The notes beneath the pieces are model-generated. The model ran no database searches. It was not told the origin of the DNA and was given only the letters and a program-made list of their open reading frames with translations. The translations under genes were made by a program, and so were the position numbers. A stretch of 64,000 bases of DNA from Dietzia lutea (GTDB lineage Bacteria > Actinomycetota > Actinomycetes > Mycobacteriales > Mycobacteriaceae). Of this stretch, positions 34,611 through 44,712 are shown one piece after another (the stretch's first letter is position 1; each line of letters starts with the position of its first letter). The stretch lies in the NCBI RefSeq assembly GCF_003096075.1, contig NZ_CP015449.1, positions 2,659,001 through 2,723,000 of the forward strand, given 5' to 3'.

Positions 34611-35135
34611 TCAGCTACGCGCCAGCAGGCGGACGATGGAGTCCACCGCGTCGCTGATCTGTGCGCCCGTGCGGTCGAACACCTCGGGCTCCCGCCCGAT
34701 CGGGTCCTCCACGTCGAGCGCTGGATCGTCGGTGTTGATGTTCAGCCGCGCGCGCGACAGGCCCGCCAGCGTGACGGACGCGTCCGTGTCGGCCAGCCGC
34801 GCGGCCTCGAGGAGCGTGTAGGTTCTCTTCCACAGCAGGGGCGCGAGCTCCTGGACGGCGTCGCGGTGCGCGCGGGTCGCGGTGAGGACGAGGTCCCGCC
34901 CGGTGAGCAGCTTGGCGGTGAGCAGCCGTGACGCGAACCCGTCGGCCTCACCGCCGTAGCCCTGCAGCACCCGCAGGGTCTCGCGGTGGATCTCCGCTCC
35001 GTTGGCGGCGCGGGTCCCGGCGGAGTCGACCGTCACGTCGAGTCCGGCCGCGGCGGCGCGTGCGGCCAGCAGTCGCTCGGTCAACGGTGAACGACACATG
35101 TTGCCTGTACAGACCGTCATCACGGAAAGCGCCAT
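34611..35135 (-). CDS. Low-molecular-weight protein tyrosine phosphatase
   Basis: A 174-aa LMW-PTP family protein. The catalytic P-loop is CTGNMCRSP (residues 9-17, C-x5-R) and the general-acid loop is DVEDPIGRE near residue 140. Bacterial members dephosphorylate tyrosine kinases for polysaccharide synthesis or are secreted; arsenate reductases share the fold, but no ars genes are nearby. The start is ATG 35135; Met6 is an alternative. Polysaccharide precursor genes (rml) begin 1.6 kb away. Confidence 0.9.
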   Translation of the reverse strand: MALSVMTVCTGNMCRSPLTERLLAARAAAAGLDVTVDSAGTRAANGAEIHRETLRVLQGYGGEADGFASRLLTAKLLTGRDLVLTATRAHRDAVQELAPLLWKRTYTLLEAARLADTDASVTLAGLSRARLNINTDDPALDVEDPIGREPEVFDRTGAQISDAVDSIVRLLARS

Positions 35136-35220
35136 GCGTCGATCCTAGTCGGCGGCGAAGACGCCTCCACTCCACCGGCATCCGCGCCCGCTCGACGGCG
35201 CCTGGCCCAGCGGTCCACCA

Positions 35221-35360
35221 CAGCCGCGCGCGAACATGGCGTCTCGCCCCGCCCGGCGGGCAGGCGAGACGCCATGGACAGGAGCGTCGATGTCCCTGGC
35301 GCGCATCGCCGGGAGCGAGACGCCATCAGCGAGAGCGAGACGCCCTCGCCGGGAGCGGCT
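35221..35360 (-). repeat. Palindromic intergenic repeat array, locus D (minus orientation)
   Basis: Hairpin ATGGCGTCTCGC (35236-35247) / GCGAGACGCCAT (35264-35275) with a 16-nt loop, plus GCGAGACGCCAT again at 35315 and GCGAGACGCCCT at 35335, and an AGCCGCTCCC-type motif at the right end (35351-35360). Read on the minus strand the order is direct half-sites, then hairpin, as in loci B, C and E. It lies beyond the 3' end of the crotonase-fold gene. Confidence 0.85.
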
Positions 35361-35431
35361 ACCCGCGGGTGCGGGGTGGAGCGATCACGCGAGCCACGAC
35401 CCCGTGGCAGCAGTCGCGCGCGAGCTGCACC

Positions 35432-36208
35432 TCACTCACCGCGCCACTGCGGCGTGCGCTTCTCGAGGAACGCGCTCATCCCCTCCTGCGCATCGCACGT
35501 CCCGGCGTTGGTGGCCATGGTCTCGGCCATCTCGCGGTAGGCCTCGTCCTGCGGCAGGTCGATCTGTCGGTAGAAGGCCTGCTTGCCGATCTCCAGTGTC
35601 AGCGGGCTCGCGTCGGCGATCTGCGTGGCGAGCTCGTCCACGCGGGCGCGTAGCCGGTCGGCGGGGACCGACTCGTTGATCAGCCCCCATTCGACGGCGG
35701 TGGTCGCGTCGATCGTCTCGCCGGTCAGCAGCATCTGCATGGCGCGCTTGCGGCCGATGTTGCGGGAAACCGCCACCATGGGCGTCGAGCAGAACAGGCC
35801 GATCTTCACGCCGGGGGTGCCGAATCGGGCGGTGTCGACGGCGACGGCCAGATCGCAGGTCGCCACGAGCTGGCAGCCGGCCGCCACCGCGTGGCCCTGG
35901 ACCTCGGCGATCACGGGCTGGCGGATGGCCTGGATGCTCTCCATGAGGTCGACGCAGACCGTGAAGACCTCGCGCTCCTGCTCGAGGGAGCGCTCGACCA
36001 TCTCGCTGATCTCGTGCCCGGCCGAGAGCGCCGGCCCGGAACCGGTGAGCACGACGACCCGGCAGTCGGGATCATCGCCGAGTGCGCGGATCGCCGCGGT
36101 GGCCTCGCGCATCATCTGCAGGGACAGCGGGTTGCGGCGCTCGGGCCGGTCGAGCGTGACGCGGGCGATCGGGCCGGTGTTCTCGACGAGGACGTACGGG
36201 GTGCTCAC
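35432..36208 (-). CDS. Crotonase-fold protein lacking both catalytic glutamates
   Basis: A 258-aa enoyl-CoA hydratase/isomerase family protein: VTLDRPERRNPLSLQMM, the CoA/oxyanion segments GPALSAGHEISEM and GHAVAAGCQLVATCDLAVA. In true hydratases a Glu follows GGC- (Glu144 of the rat enzyme) and another sits in -GxPE- (Glu164); here they are Gln113 and Gly133 (FGTPGVKIGLFCSTP). The pattern matches the ECHDC3-like subgroup, whose activity is not hydration of enoyl-CoA by the usual mechanism. Annotating it simply as enoyl-CoA hydratase would be misleading. Confidence 0.87.
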   Translation of the reverse strand: MSTPYVLVENTGPIARVTLDRPERRNPLSLQMMREATAAIRALGDDPDCRVVVLTGSGPALSAGHEISEMVERSLEQEREVFTVCVDLMESIQAIRQPVIAEVQGHAVAAGCQLVATCDLAVAVDTARFGTPGVKIGLFCSTPMVAVSRNIGRKRAMQMLLTGETIDATTAVEWGLINESVPADRLRARVDELATQIADASPLTLEIGKQAFYRQIDLPQDEAYREMAETMATNAGTCDAQEGMSAFLEKRTPQWRGE

Positions 36209-36294
36209 TGGGGGCCTCCGTGAGGGGTGAGGGGTACCTCCCCTGGTTCTACCGTCCGATCGGCGCGCGCGGGCCGAGACCGCGCGCGGACTCC

Positions 36295-36330
36295 CCCGAG
36301 AGACGCGATCGGCCCGAGAGACGCGATCGG
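36295..36330 (+). repeat. 18-bp tandem repeat
   Basis: CCCGAGAGACGCGATCGG is present twice head-to-tail (36295, 36313). In the same 227-bp gap CCGCCCCTGRGGGATCA is repeated at 36351 and 36407. No gene is seen in the gap. Confidence 0.8.
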
Positions 36331-36435
36331 CCAGAGGGGCGCGGCCGGTCCCGCCCCTGAGGGATCAACTCACGCCGGGCCCGGCCCCGCCGGACGGGCT
36401 TAAGCCCCGCCCCTGGGGGATCAGCCCACGCCGGG

Positions 36436-36570
36436 TCAGTTGGCGGCGGCGCGGTGCTGTCCGTCGCACCACTGCTCGGCGGGCACGGCCGCCTTGACCT
36501 GGTCGACGTGCTCACCGCAGCCCTCCCAGGTGGTCTTGCCGCAGACGGGGCAGTTGACGGGGTAGCACAT
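36436..36570 (-). CDS. Small cysteine-rich zinc-ribbon-like protein (44 aa)
   Basis: From ATG 36570 the product is MCYPVNCPVCGKTTWEGCGE followed by a His-containing helix (HVDQVKAAVPAEQWCDGQH). Cys2, Cys7, Cys10, Cys18, His21 and Cys36/His40 could hold zinc. Similar CYPV-C-x2-CGKTTW proteins are widespread in actinobacteria. A ribosome site GAGGAG lies 7 nt upstream of this ATG, which excludes the longer frame to 36648. Function unknown. Confidence 0.82.
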   Translation of the reverse strand: MCYPVNCPVCGKTTWEGCGEHVDQVKAAVPAEQWCDGQHRAAAN

Positions 36571-36699
36571 GGGGATCTCCTCGATCGTCGGATGGGTATC
36601 GGCCGACCGCGCTGCCAGCGCACGGTTCGCCGGTGCACAGGTCGACACTGCACGAGTCGCCGGTGCGCGGGTCGGCGGGGGCAGATCGCCGAGGGTAGG

Positions 36700-37359
36700 T
36701 CAGGCCTCGGCGGGACGCCACTCGGCGTCGACGCGGGGGGTGGCCTCCCGCAGCCGCTCGACGTGCGACCGACAGGCGTCCCACTGCGACAGTCGCCCGG
36801 CGGCGGCCACGTCGAGCAGGCTCGGCGCGTCGCGGTCGCGGTCGCTCATGACGTGCTCGATCGCGGTGCCGTCGAGCGCCATCTGCGGCCAGTCGATCGC
36901 GATCTTCGGATCGAAGGCGTCGATGACGTGCTCGGCGCCGGGCCGCCAGCCCTCTGAGCAGAAGTACATCACGGTGGACTGCGGTTCGAGGGCCAGGAAT
37001 CCGTGGGCGACGCCCTCGGGGATGTAGACGGCCCGCTGCTCGACGGAGTCGAGGAGGACGCCGGCCCATTCGCCGAAGGTCGGTGATCCCACGCGGACGT
37101 CCACGACGACGTCGAAGACGGTGCCGGACGGGCACATCACGTACTTGGCCTGCCCGGGCGGGACCTCGGCGTAGTGCAGTCCGCGCAGCACGCCCTCTCC
37201 GGAGACGGACACGTTGACCTGCGCGAGGTCGAAGCGGTGGCCGGTCATCTCGCGGAAGGTGGGGTCGGTGAAGGCTTCGTGGAAGACCCCGCGATCGTCG
37301 GAGATCTGGCGCGGGGTGATCTCCCACGCCCCCGTCACACTGAGCTCGCGCAGCTGCAC
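36700..37359 (-). CDS. rmlC: dTDP-4-dehydrorhamnose 3,5-epimerase
   Basis: A 219-aa cupin-fold epimerase (also rfbC). Segments DDRGVFHEAF, NVSVSGEGVLRGLHYAEVPP, KYVMCPSGTVFDVVVDVR and YIPEGVAHGFLAL are characteristic; the active-site His lies in LRGLHY and the Tyr/Asp pair in the later strands. It gives dTDP-4-keto-L-rhamnose for RmlD; L-rhamnose links arabinogalactan to peptidoglycan in this order. It stands 3.2 kb from rmlBAD on the same strand. The final 30 residues are charged and not part of the fold. Confidence 0.93.
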   Translation of the reverse strand: MQLRELSVTGAWEITPRQISDDRGVFHEAFTDPTFREMTGHRFDLAQVNVSVSGEGVLRGLHYAEVPPGQAKYVMCPSGTVFDVVVDVRVGSPTFGEWAGVLLDSVEQRAVYIPEGVAHGFLALEPQSTVMYFCSEGWRPGAEHVIDAFDPKIAIDWPQMALDGTAIEHVMSDRDRDAPSLLDVAAAGRLSQWDACRSHVERLREATPRVDAEWRPAEA

Positions 37360-37461
37360 GCCCGTTCCGCCTTCCCGTTGCCGATCCTGACCCGTCTCGA
37401 GGCCTCGCCCACCAGCGCGGGCCCCGCCCGACGTGGGCGCCCACTCGTGGCGCCGACCACC

Positions 37462-38013
37462 CTAGCCGCGCATCGCGTCGACGATCTGTCCGGCCGTCCA
37501 CTCGCCGATCAGCAGGCAGCTCATCGCGTCGTCGTGGACGGAGGCGTCCTCGCGCCACCCGGTGACGACGAACTGGAAGACGTAGGTGGCCTCGTCGTCG
37601 CTCCATCCCACGATCAGGCTCGAGGTGGCCATCTCACCGGGCTCGGCGGTGTAGGTGCCGCGGAGGTAGCGGTAGATGCTGGTGACGGCGCCGGCGGACT
37701 CGTCGCCCTCACCGGCGACCTGCTCGAGCGGGGTCCAGTCGGCGAGTGCGTCGGCGGTGGCGACGATCATCTCGACCGCCTGCTCGGTGTCCATCGCGGG
37801 GGCGACGCGGGCGCAGGTCGCCACGGCGTTGGGCGAGAAGCCGTCGCGGTGGGCGCCCGGGTCGACGTAGATCACCGCGGACGGCTCGGGCGACTCGATG
37901 CGCTGCCACGGCGGGCTGTCCACCCACGTCAGCGGCTGGGCGGCGACGGCCATGGGCGGGCTCGCCTCGAGGGCGCGACCGGTGGAGGCGCAGTACTCCT
38001 GGATCGAGGTCAT
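37462..38013 (-). CDS. LpqN/LpqT family protein
   Basis: A 183-aa protein. The segment GFSPNAVATCARVAPAMDTEQAVEMI together with DSPPWQRIESPEPSAVIYVDP and the late GTYTAEPGEMATSSLIVGW resembles the LpqN/LpqT (Mtc28) family of mycolic-acid bacteria, found mostly as lipoproteins. This copy has no signal peptide or lipobox, so it is probably cytoplasmic or exported another way. The gene is 12 bp downstream of the SDR gene and probably co-transcribed with it. Confidence 0.72.
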   Translation of the reverse strand: MTSIQEYCASTGRALEASPPMAVAAQPLTWVDSPPWQRIESPEPSAVIYVDPGAHRDGFSPNAVATCARVAPAMDTEQAVEMIVATADALADWTPLEQVAGEGDESAGAVTSIYRYLRGTYTAEPGEMATSSLIVGWSDDEATYVFQFVVTGWREDASVHDDAMSCLLIGEWTAGQIVDAMRG

Positions 38014-38025
38014 GTGCGGACCGCC

Positions 38026-38832
38026 TCAGCCCTGCAGCCCGGCGCCGACGATGTGGGCGCCGCCGTCCACGACGAGGGTCTGGCCGGTGATCCAGTGGGC
38101 GTCGTCGGACAGCAGGAACGCGACGGGGCCCGCGATGTCGTCGGGCACGCCGAGTCGGCCGGTGGGCAGGGCGGCGCCCATCGCCTCCTCGCGGCCCTCG
38201 TACAGGGCCTCGGCGAACCGGGTCTTGACCACGCCCGGTGCGACGGCGTTCACGCGCACCGACGGGCCGACCTCCACGGCGAGTTCCTGGGTGAGGCGCA
38301 TGACGAGCGCCTTGGTCGCGCCGTACCAGCCGATCCCGGGCGACGGGGCGAGGCCGGCGATGGAGGCGATGTTGACCACCGCGCCGCCGCGCTCGCCGAG
38401 GCCGGAGTGGTAGACCTTCTGCGTCCAGGACAGGGTGCCGAGGGCGTTGACCTCGGTGATCTTGCGGGCCGCGGCGAGGTCGATGTCGACGGTGCGGCCG
38501 TAGACCGGGTTGATGCCGGTGTTGTTGATCAGCAGATCGATCGGCCCGAACGTCTGCTCGGCACGGGCCACGACCTCGCGCTGGTGCTCCTCGTCGTCGC
38601 TCTTGCCCGCCACGGCGAGCACCCGGTCGGACGCACCGAGCTCGGCGACGGCGGCGTCGAGCCCCTCCTGGCCGCGGGCGGTGATGACCACGGACGCGCC
38701 CTCGGCGAGGAGCCGCCCGGCGATGCCGAGGCCGATCCCCCGGCTGGCGCCGGTCACGAGGGCGGTGCGCCCGGCGAAGCGGTCGGGCACGACGGGGCCG
38801 GTGCGGGGGGCGGGAAGGGGGGTGGCGGTCAC
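38026..38832 (-). CDS. SDR-family oxidoreductase (FabG-like)
   Basis: Classical short-chain dehydrogenase of 268 aa: cofactor motif TGASRGIG (residues 28-35), LLINNTGINPVYG (NNAG variant), catalytic Ser in VNIASIAG, Tyr/Lys in GWYGATKAL, and the C-terminal DDAHWITGQTLVVDGG. An Arg after beta-2 (TARGQEG) suggests NADP(H). Probably reduces a 3-oxoacyl thioester or a similar ketone; the true substrate cannot be inferred. An N-terminal Pro-rich extension of about 18 residues precedes the fold. Confidence 0.9.
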   Translation of the reverse strand: MTATPLPAPRTGPVVPDRFAGRTALVTGASRGIGLGIAGRLLAEGASVVITARGQEGLDAAVAELGASDRVLAVAGKSDDEEHQREVVARAEQTFGPIDLLINNTGINPVYGRTVDIDLAAARKITEVNALGTLSWTQKVYHSGLGERGGAVVNIASIAGLAPSPGIGWYGATKALVMRLTQELAVEVGPSVRVNAVAPGVVKTRFAEALYEGREEAMGAALPTGRLGVPDDIAGPVAFLLSDDAHWITGQTLVVDGGAHIVGAGLQG

Positions 38833-39029
38833 GGCCGTCTCCTCGGGGTCGGAAAGCGTGTGGCGTGCGCCGCCCAGCCTAGATGTAAGCGGTGTGTCGG
38901 TCGTTCATGGGATTTCCTCAGCGATCCCTCCGTCTTTTCTTCTCTGGCGCGCGGCTGGACGCTAGAGTCTGCGACAGGTCCCATCCGGCCGCCCCCCCTC
39001 AGGCGGCGTCACTACCCCGGGGTGTGTGC

Positions 39030-39896
39030 ATGTCACCACTAGATCCACGCGGTACGGCGGACTCGCCGGTGTGCTCGATCCTCGACATTCCCGGCCCCCG
39101 CTGGTTCCAGCCCGGCGACCCCGTCTGGCGGGTCCACGGCGACGCGTCCACGCCGATCGGCATCACCACCGGCCTGCTCATGCTGTCCGCCGATCCCGCG
39201 TACGCCTCCGTCATGGTGGCGTGCGGCGCGGACGAGAACCCGTGGACGATGGACGACTACCTGCACGACCTGGTGGAGATCTCGACGTTCGGCACCGTCG
39301 ACGACGCGATGGTGACGATCGAGCACGCGCACCGCGACCGCAGCTCGTTCAACGGCACCACCGAGCACGGGGACTACTACTACGGTTCGGACCCGGCGCT
39401 GGTCGAGTGGGCGCAGGCGGCCCTGGCGTGGGCGCTGCTCGCGGCGTTCCAGCGGTTCTCGGGTCGGCCGCTCACCCCGGCCGAGTCGGACCGGTACGTG
39501 TGCCAGTGGGCAGGCCTGGCCCGGCTGCAGGGCGCCCGGGCCTTCCCCACCACCGTGCGTGAGCTCGAGCAGCTGCTGCGGGGCGCGCGTGGCCGTGCCC
39601 GCGCCACGGTCGCCGGGCGTCGCGCGGCGCGTCGGCTGCGGGAGACCGCCCGGGCGTGTCGGGGCGTGTCGGAGAACTCGGTGACGGCGCACCGGTCGTG
39701 CACGACGGTGGTGGACGCGGCCACGAGCCTCGTGCCGTCGGACGTGCGGCGCGCGTTGGATCTGCCGCACCGCCCGATGGACCGCACCGCCGTGTTCGGC
39801 CGGATCGCCCGGGCGCACGAGGGGCTGACCTCGCCGCGGCTCACCACGCGCGCGCCGATCGCGGTGCCGTCGTCGATGCGGTCCCAGAGCGCCTGA
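39030..39896 (+). CDS. MpaB/DUF2236-like putative oxygenase
   Basis: A 288-aa protein that fits the DUF2236 / ER-bound oxygenase MpaB / rubber-oxygenase family: GDPVWRVHGDASTPIGITTG at the start, STFGTVDDAMVTIEHAHRD with the conserved heme-ligand-region His, YYYGSDPALVEWAQAAL, and RFSGRPLTPAESDRYVCQWAGLA. Members bind b-type heme and cleave C-C double bonds or have unknown oxidative roles. ATG 39030 is taken as start; the frame is open to 38892. The C-terminal part is Arg-rich. Isolated, flanked by minus-strand genes on both sides. Confidence 0.72.
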   Translation: MSPLDPRGTADSPVCSILDIPGPRWFQPGDPVWRVHGDASTPIGITTGLLMLSADPAYASVMVACGADENPWTMDDYLHDLVEISTFGTVDDAMVTIEHAHRDRSSFNGTTEHGDYYYGSDPALVEWAQAALAWALLAAFQRFSGRPLTPAESDRYVCQWAGLARLQGARAFPTTVRELEQLLRGARGRARATVAGRRAARRLRETARACRGVSENSVTAHRSCTTVVDAATSLVPSDVRRALDLPHRPMDRTAVFGRIARAHEGLTSPRLTTRAPIAVPSSMRSQSA

Positions 39897-39959
39897 CCCC
39901 GGGCCCGGCGGGGCACCCCCGCTCGGCGGCCCCCGCCCGGCGGCCCGCCTGATCCCGGG

Positions 39960-40601
39960 TCACCAGTGGCCGTTGACGCGGCCTTTGATCCACCCGGCGA
40001 CTTCCCACACCAGGTGCACGGGCAGCATCGCGCGGTCGACCCGGTCGATGGGCGTCATCCGCACGTCCAGGTCGGTGGCGCTGCGCATCCACGTCCCGGC
40101 GCGCAGTGTGTGGGGGCGGTTGGTGACGACGAGGACGCGCTCCCACCCGCGGGCCCGCGCGATCGCGTCCACCTCGAGCGCCTCGCCCCACGTGGTCCGC
40201 GGCTCGGGCGAGAAGCACACCACCTCGGCGTCGGGGGGGCGGGCGATGCCCGTGCACAGCCGGCGGGCGACGGTCTCGGAGTTGCCGCCGGGGTTACTCA
40301 CCAGCAGGGTGTCGGCGTAGCCGGCCTCGACGAGGTCGCGGGCGTACAGGTGTCGGCCGTCGTCGGCGCCGGCGAGCATGACGACCGCGTCGGCGCGCAC
40401 CGGCTCGTCGCCGTGGGGCTGCAGGAGGAACGCTCCCCAGGCGGTGAGGGCGAGCGCGGCGACGACCACGGCCGCGCTGACGCCGACCGCGACCCGGCGG
40501 AGGGCGCGGCGGCGGGCGCGTCGGTGGGGCGCGCGCGATCCCGGTGCCGCCTGGTGCGGTCGGGGTGGGCGCGGGGATCGGCGGCGGGGGCGCGGGGTCA
40601 C
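39960..40601 (-). CDS. YdcF-like DUF218 membrane-anchored protein
   Basis: A 213-aa protein: Arg/Pro-rich N-terminus, one membrane helix (VAVGVSAAVVVAALALTAWG, about residues 37-58), then a DUF218 domain with ADAVVMLAGADDGRHLYARDLVEAG and LVSNPGGNSET, and a WERVLVVTNRPHTLRAG segment. SanA/ElyC/YdcF relatives influence envelope precursor metabolism. GTG 40601 overlaps the rmlD stop by four bases (GTGA), so it is last in rmlB-rmlA-rmlD-ydcF; the long frame upstream is a shadow of rmlD. An envelope role is inferred from that linkage. Confidence 0.82.
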   Translation of the reverse strand: MTPRPRRRSPRPPRPHQAAPGSRAPHRRARRRALRRVAVGVSAAVVVAALALTAWGAFLLQPHGDEPVRADAVVMLAGADDGRHLYARDLVEAGYADTLLVSNPGGNSETVARRLCTGIARPPDAEVVCFSPEPRTTWGEALEVDAIARARGWERVLVVTNRPHTLRAGTWMRSATDLDVRMTPIDRVDRAMLPVHLVWEVAGWIKGRVNGHW

Positions 40602-41710
40602 CGTGGTGTGGGTGACGACGACGAGGTGTCCCCTCCCCCGGCGCCCGGCCCGCCCCCGAGTGCGGCGCGCAGGCTGTCGTCCCAGTCGGGCAGCGGCGTC
40701 AGGCCGGCGGTCTCCCAGGCCCGCCCGGACAGCACCGAGAACGCGGGACGCGGGGCGGGCCGGGGGAAGTCGGCGGTGGTGCAGGGTCGGACGCGGGCGG
40801 GGTCGGCGCCGAGGTAGGCGAACGTGCGGCGGGCGACCTCGTACCAGGTGGCGCGGCCGGAGCCGGCGGCGTGCAGGACGAGGCCGCGGGTGTCGACGGC
40901 GGGGGTATCGCCAGAGGGGGCGGCGGTGTCGGGCCCGGTGCCCGCGTGCACGGCGGCCTCGCGGGTGGCGGCCTCGCGGGCGAGCATCTCGAGGATCGCC
41001 GCCGCCAGCGTCGGGGCGTGCGTGGGCGAGCCCCACTGGTCGTCGACCACGCTGACCACGTCCCGCTCCCGCTCGAGCCGGGCCATGGTCGCCACGAAGT
41101 CGCCGCCGGGGATCGCCAACCGCTCCCGCTCCGGCCCGGTGTACAGCCACGACGTGCGCAGGATCGTCGCCTCGGGGTGGGCGGCCAGGACGGCGTGCTC
41201 GCCGGCCAGCTTGGTGCGGCCGTACACGGTGGCCGGGTCGGTGGCGTCGGTCGGCTCGAGCGCCGGCGCGGTCGCGGGATCGGGATCGGGCTCCCCCGCC
41301 CCGTCCGAGCCCACACCGCCCGGGCCTGCGTCCCCGTGGCCGCGTGGCACCTCGCCGGAGAAGACGTAGTCGGTGCTGACGTGAACCAGCCGCAGCCCGC
41401 GCTCCCGGCAGGCCTCGGCGAGGATCCGCGGCCCCTCGACGTTGACCAGGTGCGCCCCGGACTCGTCGGTCTCCGCGCCGTCGACGTCGGTGTACGCGGC
41501 CGCGTTGATCACCACCGCCGGCTGGTGCCGGTCCCGGTACTCGGCCACGGACTCCGCCCGGGTGATGTCCAGTTCGTCGCGGCCCGGCGCGAGCACCTCG
41601 CCCGGGTGCGCCAGCCGCACGTGCGTACCCAGCTGTCCGCGCCCGCCGGTCACCAACACGCGCGGCAGCGCGTCCGGGCGGGCGGCGGCGCCCTCGTCGT
41701 CGGCGTTCAC
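40598..41710 (-). CDS. rmlD: dTDP-4-dehydrorhamnose reductase
   Basis: A 370-aa SDR-type reductase (also rfbD) making dTDP-L-rhamnose. Motifs: [15 protein letters not shown] near residue 17, [32 protein letters not shown], and the catalytic [13 protein letters not shown] (YxxxK). It is longer than typical RmlD (about 300 aa) because of Gly/Asp/Pro-rich inserts after YVFSGE and in the C-terminal substrate domain ([20 protein letters not shown]). GTG 41710 overlaps the rmlA stop (GTGA). Confidence 0.93.
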   Translation of the reverse strand: MNADDEGAAARPDALPRVLVTGGRGQLGTHVRLAHPGEVLAPGRDELDITRAESVAEYRDRHQPAVVINAAAYTDVDGAETDESGAHLVNVEGPRILAEACRERGLRLVHVSTDYVFSGEVPRGHGDAGPGGVGSDGAGEPDPDPATAPALEPTDATDPATVYGRTKLAGEHAVLAAHPEATILRTSWLYTGPERERLAIPGGDFVATMARLERERDVVSVVDDQWGSPTHAPTLAAAILEMLAREAATREAAVHAGTGPDTAAPSGDTPAVDTRGLVLHAAGSGRATWYEVARRTFAYLGADPARVRPCTTADFPRPAPRPAFSVLSGRAWETAGLTPLPDWDDSLRAALGGGPGAGGGDTSSSSPTPR

Positions 41711-42588
41711 AGTCCCCGCCCCTTCTCCCGGCGCAGAACATCCAGCAGATACCGGCCGTACCCCGACTTCTGCAGGGCGTTCGCGCGATCGGTGAGCTCG
41801 TCGTCGTCGAGATACCCCATCCGCCACGCCACCTCCTCCGGGCAACCGATCTTCAGGCCCTGCCGGTCCTCGATCGTGCGGACGTAATTGCCGGCGTCCA
41901 GCAGCGAGTCGTGGGTGCCCGTATCCAGCCAGGCGGTGCCCCGCGGCAGCACCTCGACCTGGAGGCGGCCCTGCTCGAGGTAGTGCCGGTTGATGTCGGT
42001 GATCTCGTACTCCCCGCGCGCCGACTTGGCCAGACCGCGCGCGACGTTCACCACGTCGGCGCTATAGAAGTAGAGCCCCGGCACGGCGAAGTCCGACGAG
42101 GGGTTCTGAGGCTTCTCCTCGAGGCTGATCGCCCGGCCGTCGGCGTCGAAATCGATCACCCCGTACTGGCTCGGATCGGCCACCCGGTAGGCGAACACCG
42201 CGCCGCCGTCGAGGTCGGCGAACCGGCGCAGCTGCGTACCCATGCCCGGGCCGTAGAAGATGTTGTCGCCCAGGATCAACGCGACCGGCTCGCCGCCGAT
42301 GTGCTCCGCGCCCAGCACGAACGCCTGCGCCAGCCCCTCCGGAGCGGCCTGTTCGACATAGCTCAGCGCGATCCCGAACTGGCTGCCGTCGCCCAGCAGC
42401 CGCCGGAACTGCCCCGCGTCCTCGGGCGTGGTGATGACGAGAATGTCGCGGATCCCCGCCAGCATGAGCGTCGACAGCGGGTAATAGATCATCGGCTTGT
42501 CGTACACCGGCACCAGCTGCTTGCTCGTGGCCAACGTCAGCGGCCGCAGCCGGGTGCCGCTGCCACCGGCCAGGACGATGCCCTTCAC
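41707..42588 (-). CDS. rmlA: Glucose-1-phosphate thymidylyltransferase
   Basis: A 293-aa nucleotidyltransferase (also rfbA): [20 protein letters not shown] is the nucleotide-binding signature, then [31 protein letters not shown] and [20 protein letters not shown]. It forms dTDP-glucose, the first step to dTDP-rhamnose. GTG 42588 is the start at the conserved N-terminus; the frame to 42837 is a shadow of rmlB. A 16-bp gap separates it from rmlB. Confidence 0.95.
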   Translation of the reverse strand: MKGIVLAGGSGTRLRPLTLATSKQLVPVYDKPMIYYPLSTLMLAGIRDILVITTPEDAGQFRRLLGDGSQFGIALSYVEQAAPEGLAQAFVLGAEHIGGEPVALILGDNIFYGPGMGTQLRRFADLDGGAVFAYRVADPSQYGVIDFDADGRAISLEEKPQNPSSDFAVPGLYFYSADVVNVARGLAKSARGEYEITDINRHYLEQGRLQVEVLPRGTAWLDTGTHDSLLDAGNYVRTIEDRQGLKIGCPEEVAWRMGYLDDDELTDRANALQKSGYGRYLLDVLRREKGRGL

Positions 42589-42604
42589 TGCGCCACCCTC
42601 GCCG

Positions 42605-44678
<2,074 letters not shown>

Positions 44679-44712
44679 CGCGGGCTCCTCGGTCGGCGTT
44701 CAGCCCCGCACC

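Noticed and set aside
40602-41741. A 593-aa protein fused to the YdcF-like domain
   Set aside because: The first 380 residues are Arg/Gly-rich translation of the rmlD antisense-phase frame; the GTGA junction at 40598-40601 is the true start.
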